A DNA stretch of 64,000 nt from Acidobacteriota bacterium (GTDB lineage: Bacteria; Acidobacteriota; Terriglobia; Acidiferrales; UBA7541). Of this stretch, positions 1 to 7,750 are shown piece after piece (the first letter of the stretch is position 1; every line of letters starts with the position of its first letter). Under the pieces are notes generated by a model. The model did no database searches, was not told the DNA's origin, and saw nothing but the letters and a program-made list of their open reading frames with translations. Both the position numbers and the translations under genes were made by a program. The DNA lies in assembly GCA_021788095.1 (NCBI GenBank), contig JAJYLB010000001.1, forward strand, positions 124,001 through 188,000. Direction: 5' to 3'.

Positions 1-1
1 C

Positions 2-1357
2 GAGAAGGCGCAAGCGGCGGTGAATGCGAAGCTCGAGGCTCAATACCGGGGATGGGCCGCCGCGCACCCGCACCTGGCAGTCTACGAGTGGGCCTTGGGC
101 TACCTCAACGACTACCAGGATCCGATGGCCGCCATTCGCTACTATCGTGCTGCCGTCCAAATCGACCCGAGATTCGCGCCTGCTTGGCAGTCGCTTTCCC
201 TCATGGATGAAGTGCACGGGGACCTGGCTGCCAGCCGCGAGGATCTGCACAAGGCCGTCGAGGCGGATCCGGGGAGCGCTGCTTATCTCTTTTACTACGC
301 CAACGCCTTTCGGCGGGTCGATCCGGCGAAGTGCACCGAAGTTTCCATGGAAGTGGTCAAGCGCTTTCCGGCGAGCGGTCGCGCGGCTCAGGCGCTCTAT
401 TGGCTCGCCGACGCCGCGCCCACCGATAGTCAGAAGATTCACTATCTCATGATGCTCAAGAAAGACCAGGCGCCCGAGGGCCGCGATTGGCGGAGCAGCG
501 GCATGGCGGTGCTTTTCGATATCGATATGCGCGCCGATCGCGCCCAGGCTCTCGCGCTCGCGCGCGAAATGGTGAAGGCCGACCCGCACGACACCGAGTG
601 GCAGACTTTTGCCGGCTACGCGCAGGCCATGGTGGATGCCGAGCATCTCATTGGCCGGCGCCATGCCGCCCAGGCCGTCGCGCTTCTCGACAGAGTCAAC
701 CTCCCCGCTTGGTATCGCACCGGGCAACTTGCCCTGATGCGTGCCGACGCGCTCGATGCGGAGGGCAAGTCCGAGAAGGCCTATCAATACCTCCTCAAAT
801 TCGATGCCGCCAACCCCACCAACGAGGCCCAGTCCCGCCTCCAGAAGTACGGCCACAAGCTGGGAAAGAGTTCCGCGCAGGTGGAGGCCGACCGCTGGGC
901 GGTTGTCGAAAAAGGGGCTCGCCAGGCCGTTCCTTTCTCCCTCCCGGGCTATACGACTCGCCGCCCGAGGTCCCTCGCGGATTTCCGGGGACATGTCATC
1001 CTCCTGAATTTCTGGTATCCGGAGTGTGGTCCCTGCCGCGGCGAATTCCCCTACATCCAGTCCGTTCTGGACAAGTACAAGGCTCAGGGCTTCGAGATTG
1101 TGGCGGTCAACGTCTATCCGGAGGAAAACGCCTTCGTGCTTCCGCTCCTGAAGGGGTTCAAGTTAGGGTTCATTCCCCTCCAGGGAAGCGAGCAGTGGGC
1201 GCTCGACGCCTACCACGTTCGCGGCGAGCCCACGAACTTCTTGATCGGAGCCGACGGCCGGATATATTTCGGCCCGTTGCGACCGGTTAGCAGCCCCGAG
1301 GCGCAACGGACTTTGGAACTCCAAGTGGCCGAACTGCTGCACCACGCCATGCTTTAG
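2..1357 (+). CDS. TPR protein with C-terminal TlpA-like thioredoxin domain (5' partial)
   Basis: The frame is open to the left edge of the window, so the true start lies upstream; a GTG at 20 is the first possible internal start. Counting from that GTG, residues about 10-290 are helical repeats of TPR character. Residues about 300-440 form a thioredoxin-like domain with the motif WYPECGPCRGE (C336 and C339), followed by a GEPTNFLIG segment with the conserved cis-proline region. This order (TPR then AhpC/TSA or Redoxin fold) is typical of TlpA-family periplasmic thiol-disulfide reductases. It probably acts outside the cytoplasm on protein thiols, perhaps in cytochrome c maturation given the many CxxCH proteins in the window; that link is inference. 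The neighbour downstream is a DsbD N-terminal domain protein, which fits a thiol-redox theme. Confidence 0.85.
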   Translation, partial: EKAQAAVNAKLEAQYRGWAAAHPHLAVYEWALGYLNDYQDPMAAIRYYRAAVQIDPRFAPAWQSLSLMDEVHGDLAASREDLHKAVEADPGSAAYLFYYANAFRRVDPAKCTEVSMEVVKRFPASGRAAQALYWLADAAPTDSQKIHYLMMLKKDQAPEGRDWRSSGMAVLFDIDMRADRAQALALAREMVKADPHDTEWQTFAGYAQAMVDAEHLIGRRHAAQAVALLDRVNLPAWYRTGQLALMRADALDAEGKSEKAYQYLLKFDAANPTNEAQSRLQKYGHKLGKSSAQVEADRWAVVEKGARQAVPFSLPGYTTRRPRSLADFRGHVILLNFWYPECGPCRGEFPYIQSVLDKYKAQGFEIVAVNVYPEENAFVLPLLKGFKLGFIPLQGSEQWALDAYHVRGEPTNFLIGADGRIYFGPLRPVSSPEAQRTLELQVAELLHHAML

Positions 1358-1436
1358 CAGGACGCTGAAGGGGTTATGCCGGCTTATCGCCCCGAGACCG
1401 CTGCGCCGCGCCAAAGGGCGACGGACTCCGGACCAA

Positions 1437-1458
1437 AGGCTCGCCGGGTGGCGAGCCT
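1437..1458 (+). terminator. hairpin after thioredoxin gene
   Basis: Perfect 9-bp stem (AGGCTCGCC, loop GGGT, GGCGAGCCT) about 80 bases after the stop codon. There is no T tract, so it may be a processing or Rho-related hairpin and not an intrinsic terminator. Confidence 0.3.
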
Positions 1459-1569
1459 GAGGGGCGCCCTGTACCCCGAAAGATCTCGATGAATGATGGC
1501 AATTCTCATGTTCCGGCTGCGATGCCCTCGCTGGCCGTGAGGGATGCGGGATAATGGTTTTCGGGAGGC

Positions 1570-2082
1570 TTGCCCTTGACTTGGCTTGAACGGAGTGTCT
1601 GTGCCACCGCCTTCATCGTTTTCGTTTCCATTGCTGCCTTAGCCCAAAGGCCTAACGAGGTTGTGACGTGGAAGGGCAGCCTTCCGGTGCCCGCTGCTCT
1701 AAGGCCCGGCGCCAAAGTGACTGCCAAGCTCGAGGCGAAAATCCAAGCGGGCTGGCACGTCTATTCGATCTCCCAACCCCCCGGCGGACCAACCCCTACC
1801 GTCATCTCCGTTCCCGAAGGTCAGCCATTTCGCCTGGCGGGACCCGTTGCCGGCCCGGTCCCGCATTCCGTCTACGATCCCAATTTCCAAATGCAGACCG
1901 AGTACTACGTCGATTCGGCGACTTTTCGAGTTCCACTTCGGGTGGCTGCTGGGGCCGCGTCAGGTCCCGGCAAGGCCATGATTGACGTCATCTTTCAGAC
2001 CTGCAACGACCGCATCTGCCTGCCGCCGGCGACCGTGCATGTGCCGCTGAGCTACCGCGTCCTTGCGCCGGCCGGTCGCTAA
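1570..2082 (+). CDS. DsbD N-terminal (alpha) domain protein
   Basis: A 170-residue exported protein that starts at TTG (1570) just after GGGAGGC. Residues 1-26 form a signal peptide ending AALAQ. The rest matches the DsbD N-terminal immunoglobulin-like domain: a GWHVYS segment, a Y-x-D strand and the redox motif CNDRICLPP with cysteines 145 and 150. In full-length DsbD this domain passes electrons from the transmembrane domain to periplasmic acceptors such as DsbC, CcmG or TlpA. Here it stands alone, with neither the transmembrane DsbD-beta nor the C-terminal thioredoxin. Upstream is a TlpA-like protein, so the two may form a periplasmic thiol relay; that is inference. It is convergent with the gene at 2479. 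Confidence 0.75.
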   Translation: MPLTWLERSVCATAFIVFVSIAALAQRPNEVVTWKGSLPVPAALRPGAKVTAKLEAKIQAGWHVYSISQPPGGPTPTVISVPEGQPFRLAGPVAGPVPHSVYDPNFQMQTEYYVDSATFRVPLRVAAGAASGPGKAMIDVIFQTCNDRICLPPATVHVPLSYRVLAPAGR

Positions 2083-2478
2083 TTCCGGGCCTCTGGGGAC
2101 TGGGTTTTCGATCCGTCCCTTAGGGCCTTTGGGCTGCAAAAGCCCGCCGCGACGGGTCGGGCGTGGTGCAGTCTGTTGTAGCTCCGGCGTCTTTCGTCCT
2201 CCCAGGGGATCCCACCCAACATGACTTTCGAGCCCATGTGGGCGAGCCAGGCCGCGTTTCTCACGACAAGGGGATGCCGGCTATTCGTGCGCTCCGAAAG
2301 CTTCGGGAGTCGGTGCGGGTCGCGAGGCAAGGCCCAAAAGCAGATTCCTCTCTCCGTGGCGGGACCGTCCGCCGCGGCTGACGATGCATCCCATCAATTC
2401 CACGGAAATGGGGTCGGGATCCTTCGCTGCGCTCAGGATGACAATCCCAAGAGGGCCTTTTGCTGCACCCCAGTAAGA
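2083..2478. repeat. intergenic region with palindromic repeat half-site
   Basis: There is no credible gene in these 396 bases between two convergent genes. Bases about 2386-2446 end in GGATCCTTCGCTGCGCTC followed by AGGATGAC. The same string closes the imperfect palindrome at 45159-45236, so this is a degenerate copy of that dispersed repeat. Around 2120-2165 are self-complementary GC runs that may serve as a bidirectional terminator. Confidence 0.5.
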
Positions 2479-3057
2479 TTACCTGCCGCGCTGGAGCTTG
2501 GTTGCCTGCGGATGCGGCGCGCTCTTCGGTGGAGCGGTTTTGGCGGGTGCAGAGTTTGGTTGGGGAACCGGAACGGCTTCGCCATTCAGATAGCGGCGGC
2601 GGAGTTCCTGCACGGTCATCGGCGCCAATTGAATTCTTACGGCCGTGTCGCGTTCCGGCGTCTTCGCATAGGAGATGTAGGCGGTGTCGCCCGACACCAA
2701 GTCGCCGATCTTCAATGGCTGACCCTGCTCGCCGACAATCACCGTCTTGCTGTCGACGCCCATGGTCAGCGTGACTTCCGTCGGCATCTTGAGAACCATC
2801 TCGTCCTTGCGGGGGTTCACCGACGAAATGATGAAGAACTCGCCTGCCCCCGTCGTAACCACGGGGTTCGCGGCCCACTTCGGCGCCGCCGCGTCGGGCT
2901 TCGGCGTCGGCGCGGCACTGGGCGCTTTGCTGCCCCTATGCCCCCGGTAGGCTGCCTGGGCGGCTCGTGCGGCAGGAGCGGTGAGCGCCAGCGCGGCGGC
3001 CAGCCCGGCGAGTGCGGCGAGATGTTTGAAAAGACCCTGCTTCCTCTTTTTATTCAT
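2479..3057 (-). CDS. secreted protein of unknown function, linked to MacB-type permease
   Basis: 192 residues. The first 33 form a clear signal peptide (basic MNKKRK start, hydrophobic core, APAARA cleavage region). The mature part has a Pro/Ala/Lys-rich linker (about 35-60), a small globular segment (about 62-150) with GEFFIISSVNPRKDEMVLKM and a KIGDLVSGDTAYISY stretch resembling a beta-rich fold, and an Ala/Pro/Lys-rich tail. I do not recognise the family. It overlaps the last 8 bases of the upstream permease gene, which implies translational coupling. It may therefore be an accessory periplasmic component of that exporter. Confidence 0.7.
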   Translation of the reverse strand: MNKKRKQGLFKHLAALAGLAAALALTAPAARAAQAAYRGHRGSKAPSAAPTPKPDAAAPKWAANPVVTTGAGEFFIISSVNPRKDEMVLKMPTEVTLTMGVDSKTVIVGEQGQPLKIGDLVSGDTAYISYAKTPERDTAVRIQLAPMTVQELRRRYLNGEAVPVPQPNSAPAKTAPPKSAPHPQATKLQRGR

Positions 3058-4267
3058 AGCGGAGCGTCTCTATCGGATCGAGTTGTGAGGCCTTTTGGGC
3101 CGGATAATAACCAAAGAAAATTCCTACGCCCGCCGAGAAGGTGACCGCTATGACGACAGCGGCGATGGGAACCTGGGTAGGCCATTGGAGCAGGCCGGAA
3201 AGTGCCGCCGACGCGATGGAGCCGGCGATGATCCCTACCCCACCCCCCAACAAGCTCAGCACCAGGGCTTCGCTGAGGAACTGCCAGCGGATATCGCGGC
3301 GCGTGGCGCCGACGGCGCGCCGCACGCCTATCTCCCGCCGCCGCTCCGTGACGGAAACCAGCATGATGTTCATGATGCCGATCCCGCCGACCAGGAGCGA
3401 TACGGAGGCGATGCTGGCGAGCAGGACGGTCATCGTGTTGGCGGACTGGGTTGCGGCGTCGGCGAGTTCCTGCGGGCTGCGAATCAAGAAGTCGTCCGGC
3501 TCATTCGGCCGAAGCTTATGCAGCAGGCGCAGCAGCGCGCTCACCTGCTGGATGGCGGGCTGGATGGCGGAATCGGAGATCACCGAGGCATTGATGTAGT
3601 TCACCCAACTGATGCCGGAGAGCTTCTTCTGTACGGTGGTGTAGGGCGCGAGGATCAGGTCGTCCTGGTCCTGGCCGAACGTCGACTCGCCCTTGGCCTG
3701 CAACACGCCGGCGACCACGAACGGGAGGTTCTTGATCCGGATGACCTTGCCTACCGGGTCGTCGGTCCCGAAGAGCTGCGTTGCCACGGTGTGCCCGATA
3801 TCGCAGACGTTCGCCTCGTCGTTCACGTCCTTATCCGTGAACTCGCTCCCGCTACCAATCTGCCAGTTGCGAATGGCGAAATAGCCCGGGCTCACCCCTT
3901 GGACCTGGGTGAACCAGTTGTTCCCCTGGTAGACCACCTGCGCGTGATCCCAAATGCCCGGGCTCACGTCTTTGATCAGCGGCACTTCCCGCTGGATGGC
4001 GATGGCGTCCTCGGCGGTGAGCGTTTTCGTGGCTTCCTCGCCCATGTGCACGCCGCCCCGGTTCGGGCTGCCGGACATGATGAAGATCATGTTCGAGCCC
4101 ATGCTCTGGATTTGGCTCTGCACCTGCTGCGACGCGCCTTCCCCGATGGCCACGGTGGCGATGACGGCCGCCACGCCGATGATGATCCCCAGCATGGTTA
4201 GGATCGTCCGCATCTTGTTCGCGGCGAGCGCCTGCAGCGACGTGCGCATCACTTCGCGACCGTTCAT
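3050..4267 (-). CDS. MacB/FtsX-type ABC transporter permease without ATPase domain
   Basis: 405 residues with the usual layout of this family. A transmembrane helix at about 20-42 contains TMLGIIIGVAAVIATVAIG. A large periplasmic MacB_PCD domain follows (about 45-270). Three C-terminal helices form the FtsX domain, with SLLVGGIGIMNIMLVSVTER and the ERRREIGVRRAVGA coupling motif. Such permeases export antibiotics, peptides or lipoproteins together with an MFP adaptor and a separate LolD/MacB-type ATPase. The adaptor is encoded immediately upstream, but no ATPase gene is present on either side. The ATPase must come from elsewhere in the genome. It lies in one transcription unit with 4319-5707 and 2479-3057. 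Confidence 0.92.
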   Translation of the reverse strand: MNGREVMRTSLQALAANKMRTILTMLGIIIGVAAVIATVAIGEGASQQVQSQIQSMGSNMIFIMSGSPNRGGVHMGEEATKTLTAEDAIAIQREVPLIKDVSPGIWDHAQVVYQGNNWFTQVQGVSPGYFAIRNWQIGSGSEFTDKDVNDEANVCDIGHTVATQLFGTDDPVGKVIRIKNLPFVVAGVLQAKGESTFGQDQDDLILAPYTTVQKKLSGISWVNYINASVISDSAIQPAIQQVSALLRLLHKLRPNEPDDFLIRSPQELADAATQSANTMTVLLASIASVSLLVGGIGIMNIMLVSVTERRREIGVRRAVGATRRDIRWQFLSEALVLSLLGGGVGIIAGSIASAALSGLLQWPTQVPIAAVVIAVTFSAGVGIFFGYYPAQKASQLDPIETLRYE

Positions 4268-4318
4268 GGCTCATCCTCCTGCGCGCGGGTTCGTAGCGAG
4301 GACACGAGAAGCTCGCTC

Positions 4319-5707
4319 CTAACGGCGGATCATCATCGGCCCGCCGGGCCCGCGCCGCTGATTGTTCCCTCCCGTCGCCGCGCTGCCCGATAGCTGGCCC
4401 GTGACGATCGTGTCGCCGGGCTTGAGATTGCCCGCGACGATCTCGGTGTGGAGCAGATCGCTAAGGCCTTCGCGAATGGCGACGGGAACGAGGTCTTTCC
4501 CATTCGCCGCCAACTGCCAGACGACATGCCAGCCCTGCGCGTGGCTCAGGTAGGCTTGGGGCGGAATCTTGTATTGGCGGTAAAGAGCCGTTAGCTGCTG
4601 CGGCGAGAGCGACGTGGGCTGGAAGATCATGGCGGAATTGGGAACGATGATGGCGTTGCTCGCGTGGCCGGTGGGGATGGTCACGTAAGCGGTTTCGCCG
4701 GGCAGAAGTTTGTCGTTGGGGTTCTCAAAATCGAGCATGACGCTATAAGTGACCACGTTTTGCACCAGCGACGGGTTCAGCCGAATCGAATTCACGGTCG
4801 CGTGGAAAGTCTCATTGGGGAAGGCGTCCACCTGGAAGGTGCAAGGCGTCCCGGGCGTGATATGGCCCGTGTCGGACTCGTCCACCTGCGCGGCCACCTG
4901 CATCCGCGAGAGGTCCTGGGCCACTGTGAAGAAGGTCGAGGCCGACAACGAACTTGCCACGCCCTGTCCCACATCGAGGTTGCGAGCCACCACCACGCCG
5001 TTGATGGGGGAAACGATCGTGGTGTAGCTCAGGTTCGTTTCCGCCGCCTGGAGGTTGCCTCGGGCGGCTTCGATCTGCGCCTTGGCCTGCTGGATCTGGG
5101 CTTGGGTTTGCTTGATCTGGGCTTTCGATTGGATCACCTGGGATTCGGCGGCGAGCGAGGACGCCTCCGCCTGCCCCAGAGTCGATTGCGTCAGGTCGTT
5201 CTGGTCGTGCGAGATGACGCCCTGCTTGTAGAGATCCTCGGTGCGCCGGGCGTTGACCTTGACGTATTCCAAATTCGCCTTGGCTTTCTGGTCGTTGGCC
5301 TCGTTCGTCGCGACGGCAGCGGTCATGACCTGCAAGTTGGCTTCGAGATTTTGCAAGTTGGCCTGGGCGCTTGCCAGGTTGCCGCTGGCGGTGATGACCT
5401 GGGCCTCGTAGCTGGCCGGATCGATTTGCGCCAGCACCTGTCCGGCCTCGACGTGCGTATTGAAGTCGGCGAAGATGTATTTCACGTTGCCCGATACGTA
5501 CGAGCCCACCGGAGCCAACGTCAACGCACCGATCGAGCCGGTCGCGGAAACCGTGGCCGTGATGTTGCCGCGTACGACCTTGCCGGTCATATAGGTGGCT
5601 GCATTGCTCTTGTGGGTCAGGATCATTCCCGTCAACACCACGACCACCGCCAAAACGATGATAAAGCTGAGCTTCTTATGCTGTCTCACAAACGCCGGAG
5701 CTTGCAT
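4319..5707 (-). CDS. MacA-like periplasmic adaptor (HlyD/RND MFP family)
   Basis: 462 residues. An N-terminal transmembrane anchor at about 15-33 (LSFIIVLAVVVVLTGMIL) precedes the adaptor core. The order is a lipoyl-like half (SYVSGNVKYIF, VEAGQVLAQIDPASYEAQV), a long alpha-helical hairpin at about 105-220 rich in Gln/Ala, the second lipoyl half (TTIVSPINGVVVARNLDVGQGVASSL), a beta-barrel and a membrane-proximal domain. A Gly/Arg-rich tail ends the protein. This is the MFP architecture of MacA, which bridges an inner-membrane permease to a TolC-type channel. The permease gene follows after 51 bases on the same strand. TolC-type proteins encoded at 26425 and 58059 could be partners, but they are not linked to it. 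Confidence 0.92.
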   Translation of the reverse strand: MQAPAFVRQHKKLSFIIVLAVVVVLTGMILTHKSNAATYMTGKVVRGNITATVSATGSIGALTLAPVGSYVSGNVKYIFADFNTHVEAGQVLAQIDPASYEAQVITASGNLASAQANLQNLEANLQVMTAAVATNEANDQKAKANLEYVKVNARRTEDLYKQGVISHDQNDLTQSTLGQAEASSLAAESQVIQSKAQIKQTQAQIQQAKAQIEAARGNLQAAETNLSYTTIVSPINGVVVARNLDVGQGVASSLSASTFFTVAQDLSRMQVAAQVDESDTGHITPGTPCTFQVDAFPNETFHATVNSIRLNPSLVQNVVTYSVMLDFENPNDKLLPGETAYVTIPTGHASNAIIVPNSAMIFQPTSLSPQQLTALYRQYKIPPQAYLSHAQGWHVVWQLAANGKDLVPVAIREGLSDLLHTEIVAGNLKPGDTIVTGQLSGSAATGGNNQRRGPGGPMMIRR

Positions 5708-6223
5708 CCGCGCCCCTCAGGTGACCTCAATGAGGAATTCTGTCTCTACGCTACCTCCAGTATGACGCATCCCGGCCTCTTTCGGTTGCGGTCGCTCGAG
5801 AAGGCCACGGGATGGACGGGCTCACGGTCTCACCGAGCCTCGCCAGGGAAACTCGAGTGGGTCGTAGAATCCCGCGTGTCGTTTGGGGCCCCGTCCTTCC
5901 GGCGTTTCTGGCCGGAAGGGCGGGCCAGAGCACTACACCCCGAGACTCCCACCCTTGCGAACTGCGCAAGGGTGGGGCCCCGACCAAAAGAATCGGGGCA
6001 GGCACCCAAACACCGCCCGGGATTTCGACGCCGACACGGTGTTTCATTGGGTAGCCTCAGCGCAATCGCGACTTTAGAGCCTGCGGTTTCGCCCAGACCA
6101 TGACGCGATTCTCGCGTCGCGGGGCTGCCCGTCATGACGTCAAGCCGGCTCGTGGCTTCGCCCTGAGCCCGTGTGGCGTGATAGAGTTCCTAGCCGCGGA
6201 GCACCGGCCGGGCGGCGGGCCCT
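5708..6223. repeat. intergenic REP cluster (palindromes of the CACCCTTGCG type)
   Basis: No credible gene. Bases 5880-6055 hold two stacked palindromes: one built from GTCCTTCCGGC/GCCGGAAGGGC, and one built from CCCACCCTTGCG, a short loop, and CGCAAGGGTGGG. They are followed by the constant string GGGGCCCCGACCAAAAGAAT and the downstream core GGGATTTCGACGCC. The same composite, with small changes or flipped parts, recurs at 20345-20535, 26030-26215 and in shortened form at 60374-60440. Confidence 0.75.
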
Positions 6224-6278
6224 CCCGTCCCGAATCCCGTCCCGAATCCCGAACCTTCGGGACGGGATTCGGGACGGG
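6224..6278. repeat. perfect 23-bp-stem hairpin upstream of UbiD-family gene
   Basis: Left arm 6224-6246 and right arm 6256-6278 are perfect reverse complements of 23 bases around a 9-base loop, made of repeated TCCCGAA/TTCGGGA units. It ends 26 bases before the GTG start at 6305. It could be a REP copy or act in the mRNA leader. Related TCCCGAA palindromes occur at 20230-20265, 33610-33650 and 43016-43040. Confidence 0.8.
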
Positions 6279-6304
6279 GCGAACCCGGCGGAAGGAAAGC
6301 GCAA

Positions 6305-7750
6305 GTGGCCTATCGAAACCTCAAGGAATTCCTGGCGCGGCTCGAGCGCGAGCGGGAGCTGCGGCGCATCGGCTTGGAAGTCGATCCCGAGCTGGAAATT
6401 ACCGAAATCACGGACCGGGTCACCAAGGCGAGCGGGCCCGCGCTGCTCTTCGAGCGGCCGAAAGGCTCTGCGGTGCCCGCGGTCATCAATTTATTGGGCA
6501 GCCGGCGGCGGCTCGAGCTAGCGCTCGAGGTCGGCCACGTCGACGAAATCGCGGCGCGCATTCGCTCGCTGCTGGATCTGCCTCGTCCTCAGGGCATGCT
6601 GGATAAGCTCAAACTGCTCGGCCGCCTCGGCGATCTCGATTCGTCCTTTCCCCGCACCGTGAAGGGCGGGCCCTGCCAGGAAGTGGTGAAGCGCGACAAC
6701 TTCTCCCTCTTCGAATTTCCCATTCTCAAGTGCTGGCCGGAGGACGGCGGCCGCTTCATCACCTGGCCGCTGGTGGTGACGCGCGATCCCGCTACCGGCC
6801 GCCGCAACGTCGGCGTCTACCGCATGCAGGTGCTCGACGAACGCACCACCGCCATGCACTGGCAGACGCAGAAACATGGCGCCGAGCATTTTCGCGAGGC
6901 GAGCGGAACGGCGGCCAAGCGCCTGGAAGTGGCCGTGGCGATCGGCGCCGAACCCGTGACCGCGCTGGCGGGCGTGCTCCCCGCGCCCGCGGGCATGGAC
7001 GAGATGATGCTCGCCGGCTTCCTCCGCCGCGCTCCCGTCGAGATGACCAAGTGCTTGACCGTAGACTTGGAAGTCCCCGCCGAAGCCGAGATCGTGCTCG
7101 AAGGCTACGTCAACGCCAACGATCTGCGCACCGAAGGGCCCTTCGGCGACCACACCGGTTTCTACTCGCTTCCCGGCCGCTATCCGGCGTTCCACGTCGC
7201 CTGCCTCACCCACCGCCGCGACCCGCTCTATCTGACGACCATCGTCGGCCGGCCGCCCCAGGAGGATTTTTTCATGGGGTACGCGGTCGAGCGGATGTTC
7301 CTCCCGCTGATGCAGTTGGCGCATCCGGAGATCGTGGACGTTTCGATGCCCGCCGAGGGAATTTTCACGAACCTGATGATCGTCGCCATCCGCAAGTCGT
7401 ATCCCGGGCACGCGCGGAAAATCATGCATGCGATCTGGTCGATGGGCCAGGCGATGTTGACGAAAGTGGTGGTGGTGGTCGACCACGACGTCGACGTCCA
7501 GGATTCCCGCGAGGTGGTGTGGAAAGCGCTCTGCGCGATCGATCCCCAACGCGACGTCGAATTCGCGCTCGGGCCGCTCGACACCCTCGATCACGCCGCC
7601 CGGCTGCAGGATTACGGCTCGAAAATGGGCATCGACGCCACGCGAAAATGGCCGGAAGAGGGTTTCGCGCGGCCCTGGCCGGGCGAAATCAAGATGGACC
7701 CCGCCGTCAAGACGCGCATCGACGCCCTCTGGCAGAAGCTGGGCCTCTAA
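6305..7750 (+). CDS. UbiD-family decarboxylase
   Basis: 481 residues from a GTG start preceded by GGAAAG. The protein aligns along its whole length with UbiD (3-octaprenyl-4-hydroxybenzoate carboxy-lyase) enzymes, which use prenylated FMN to decarboxylate aromatic or unsaturated acids. It carries the signature TEGPFGDHTGFYS with glutamate 277 in the active-site position, ITWPLVVTRDP near residue 155, and the IVGRPPQEDFFMGYAVER segment of the dimer core. It could act in menaquinone or ubiquinone synthesis or on another aromatic acid; sequence alone does not decide. No ubiX gene is seen nearby. The stop overlaps by 4 bases the stop end of the convergent cytochrome b gene. Confidence 0.92.
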   Translation: MAYRNLKEFLARLERERELRRIGLEVDPELEITEITDRVTKASGPALLFERPKGSAVPAVINLLGSRRRLELALEVGHVDEIAARIRSLLDLPRPQGMLDKLKLLGRLGDLDSSFPRTVKGGPCQEVVKRDNFSLFEFPILKCWPEDGGRFITWPLVVTRDPATGRRNVGVYRMQVLDERTTAMHWQTQKHGAEHFREASGTAAKRLEVAVAIGAEPVTALAGVLPAPAGMDEMMLAGFLRRAPVEMTKCLTVDLEVPAEAEIVLEGYVNANDLRTEGPFGDHTGFYSLPGRYPAFHVACLTHRRDPLYLTTIVGRPPQEDFFMGYAVERMFLPLMQLAHPEIVDVSMPAEGIFTNLMIVAIRKSYPGHARKIMHAIWSMGQAMLTKVVVVVDHDVDVQDSREVVWKALCAIDPQRDVEFALGPLDTLDHAARLQDYGSKMGIDATRKWPEEGFARPWPGEIKMDPAVKTRIDALWQKLGL

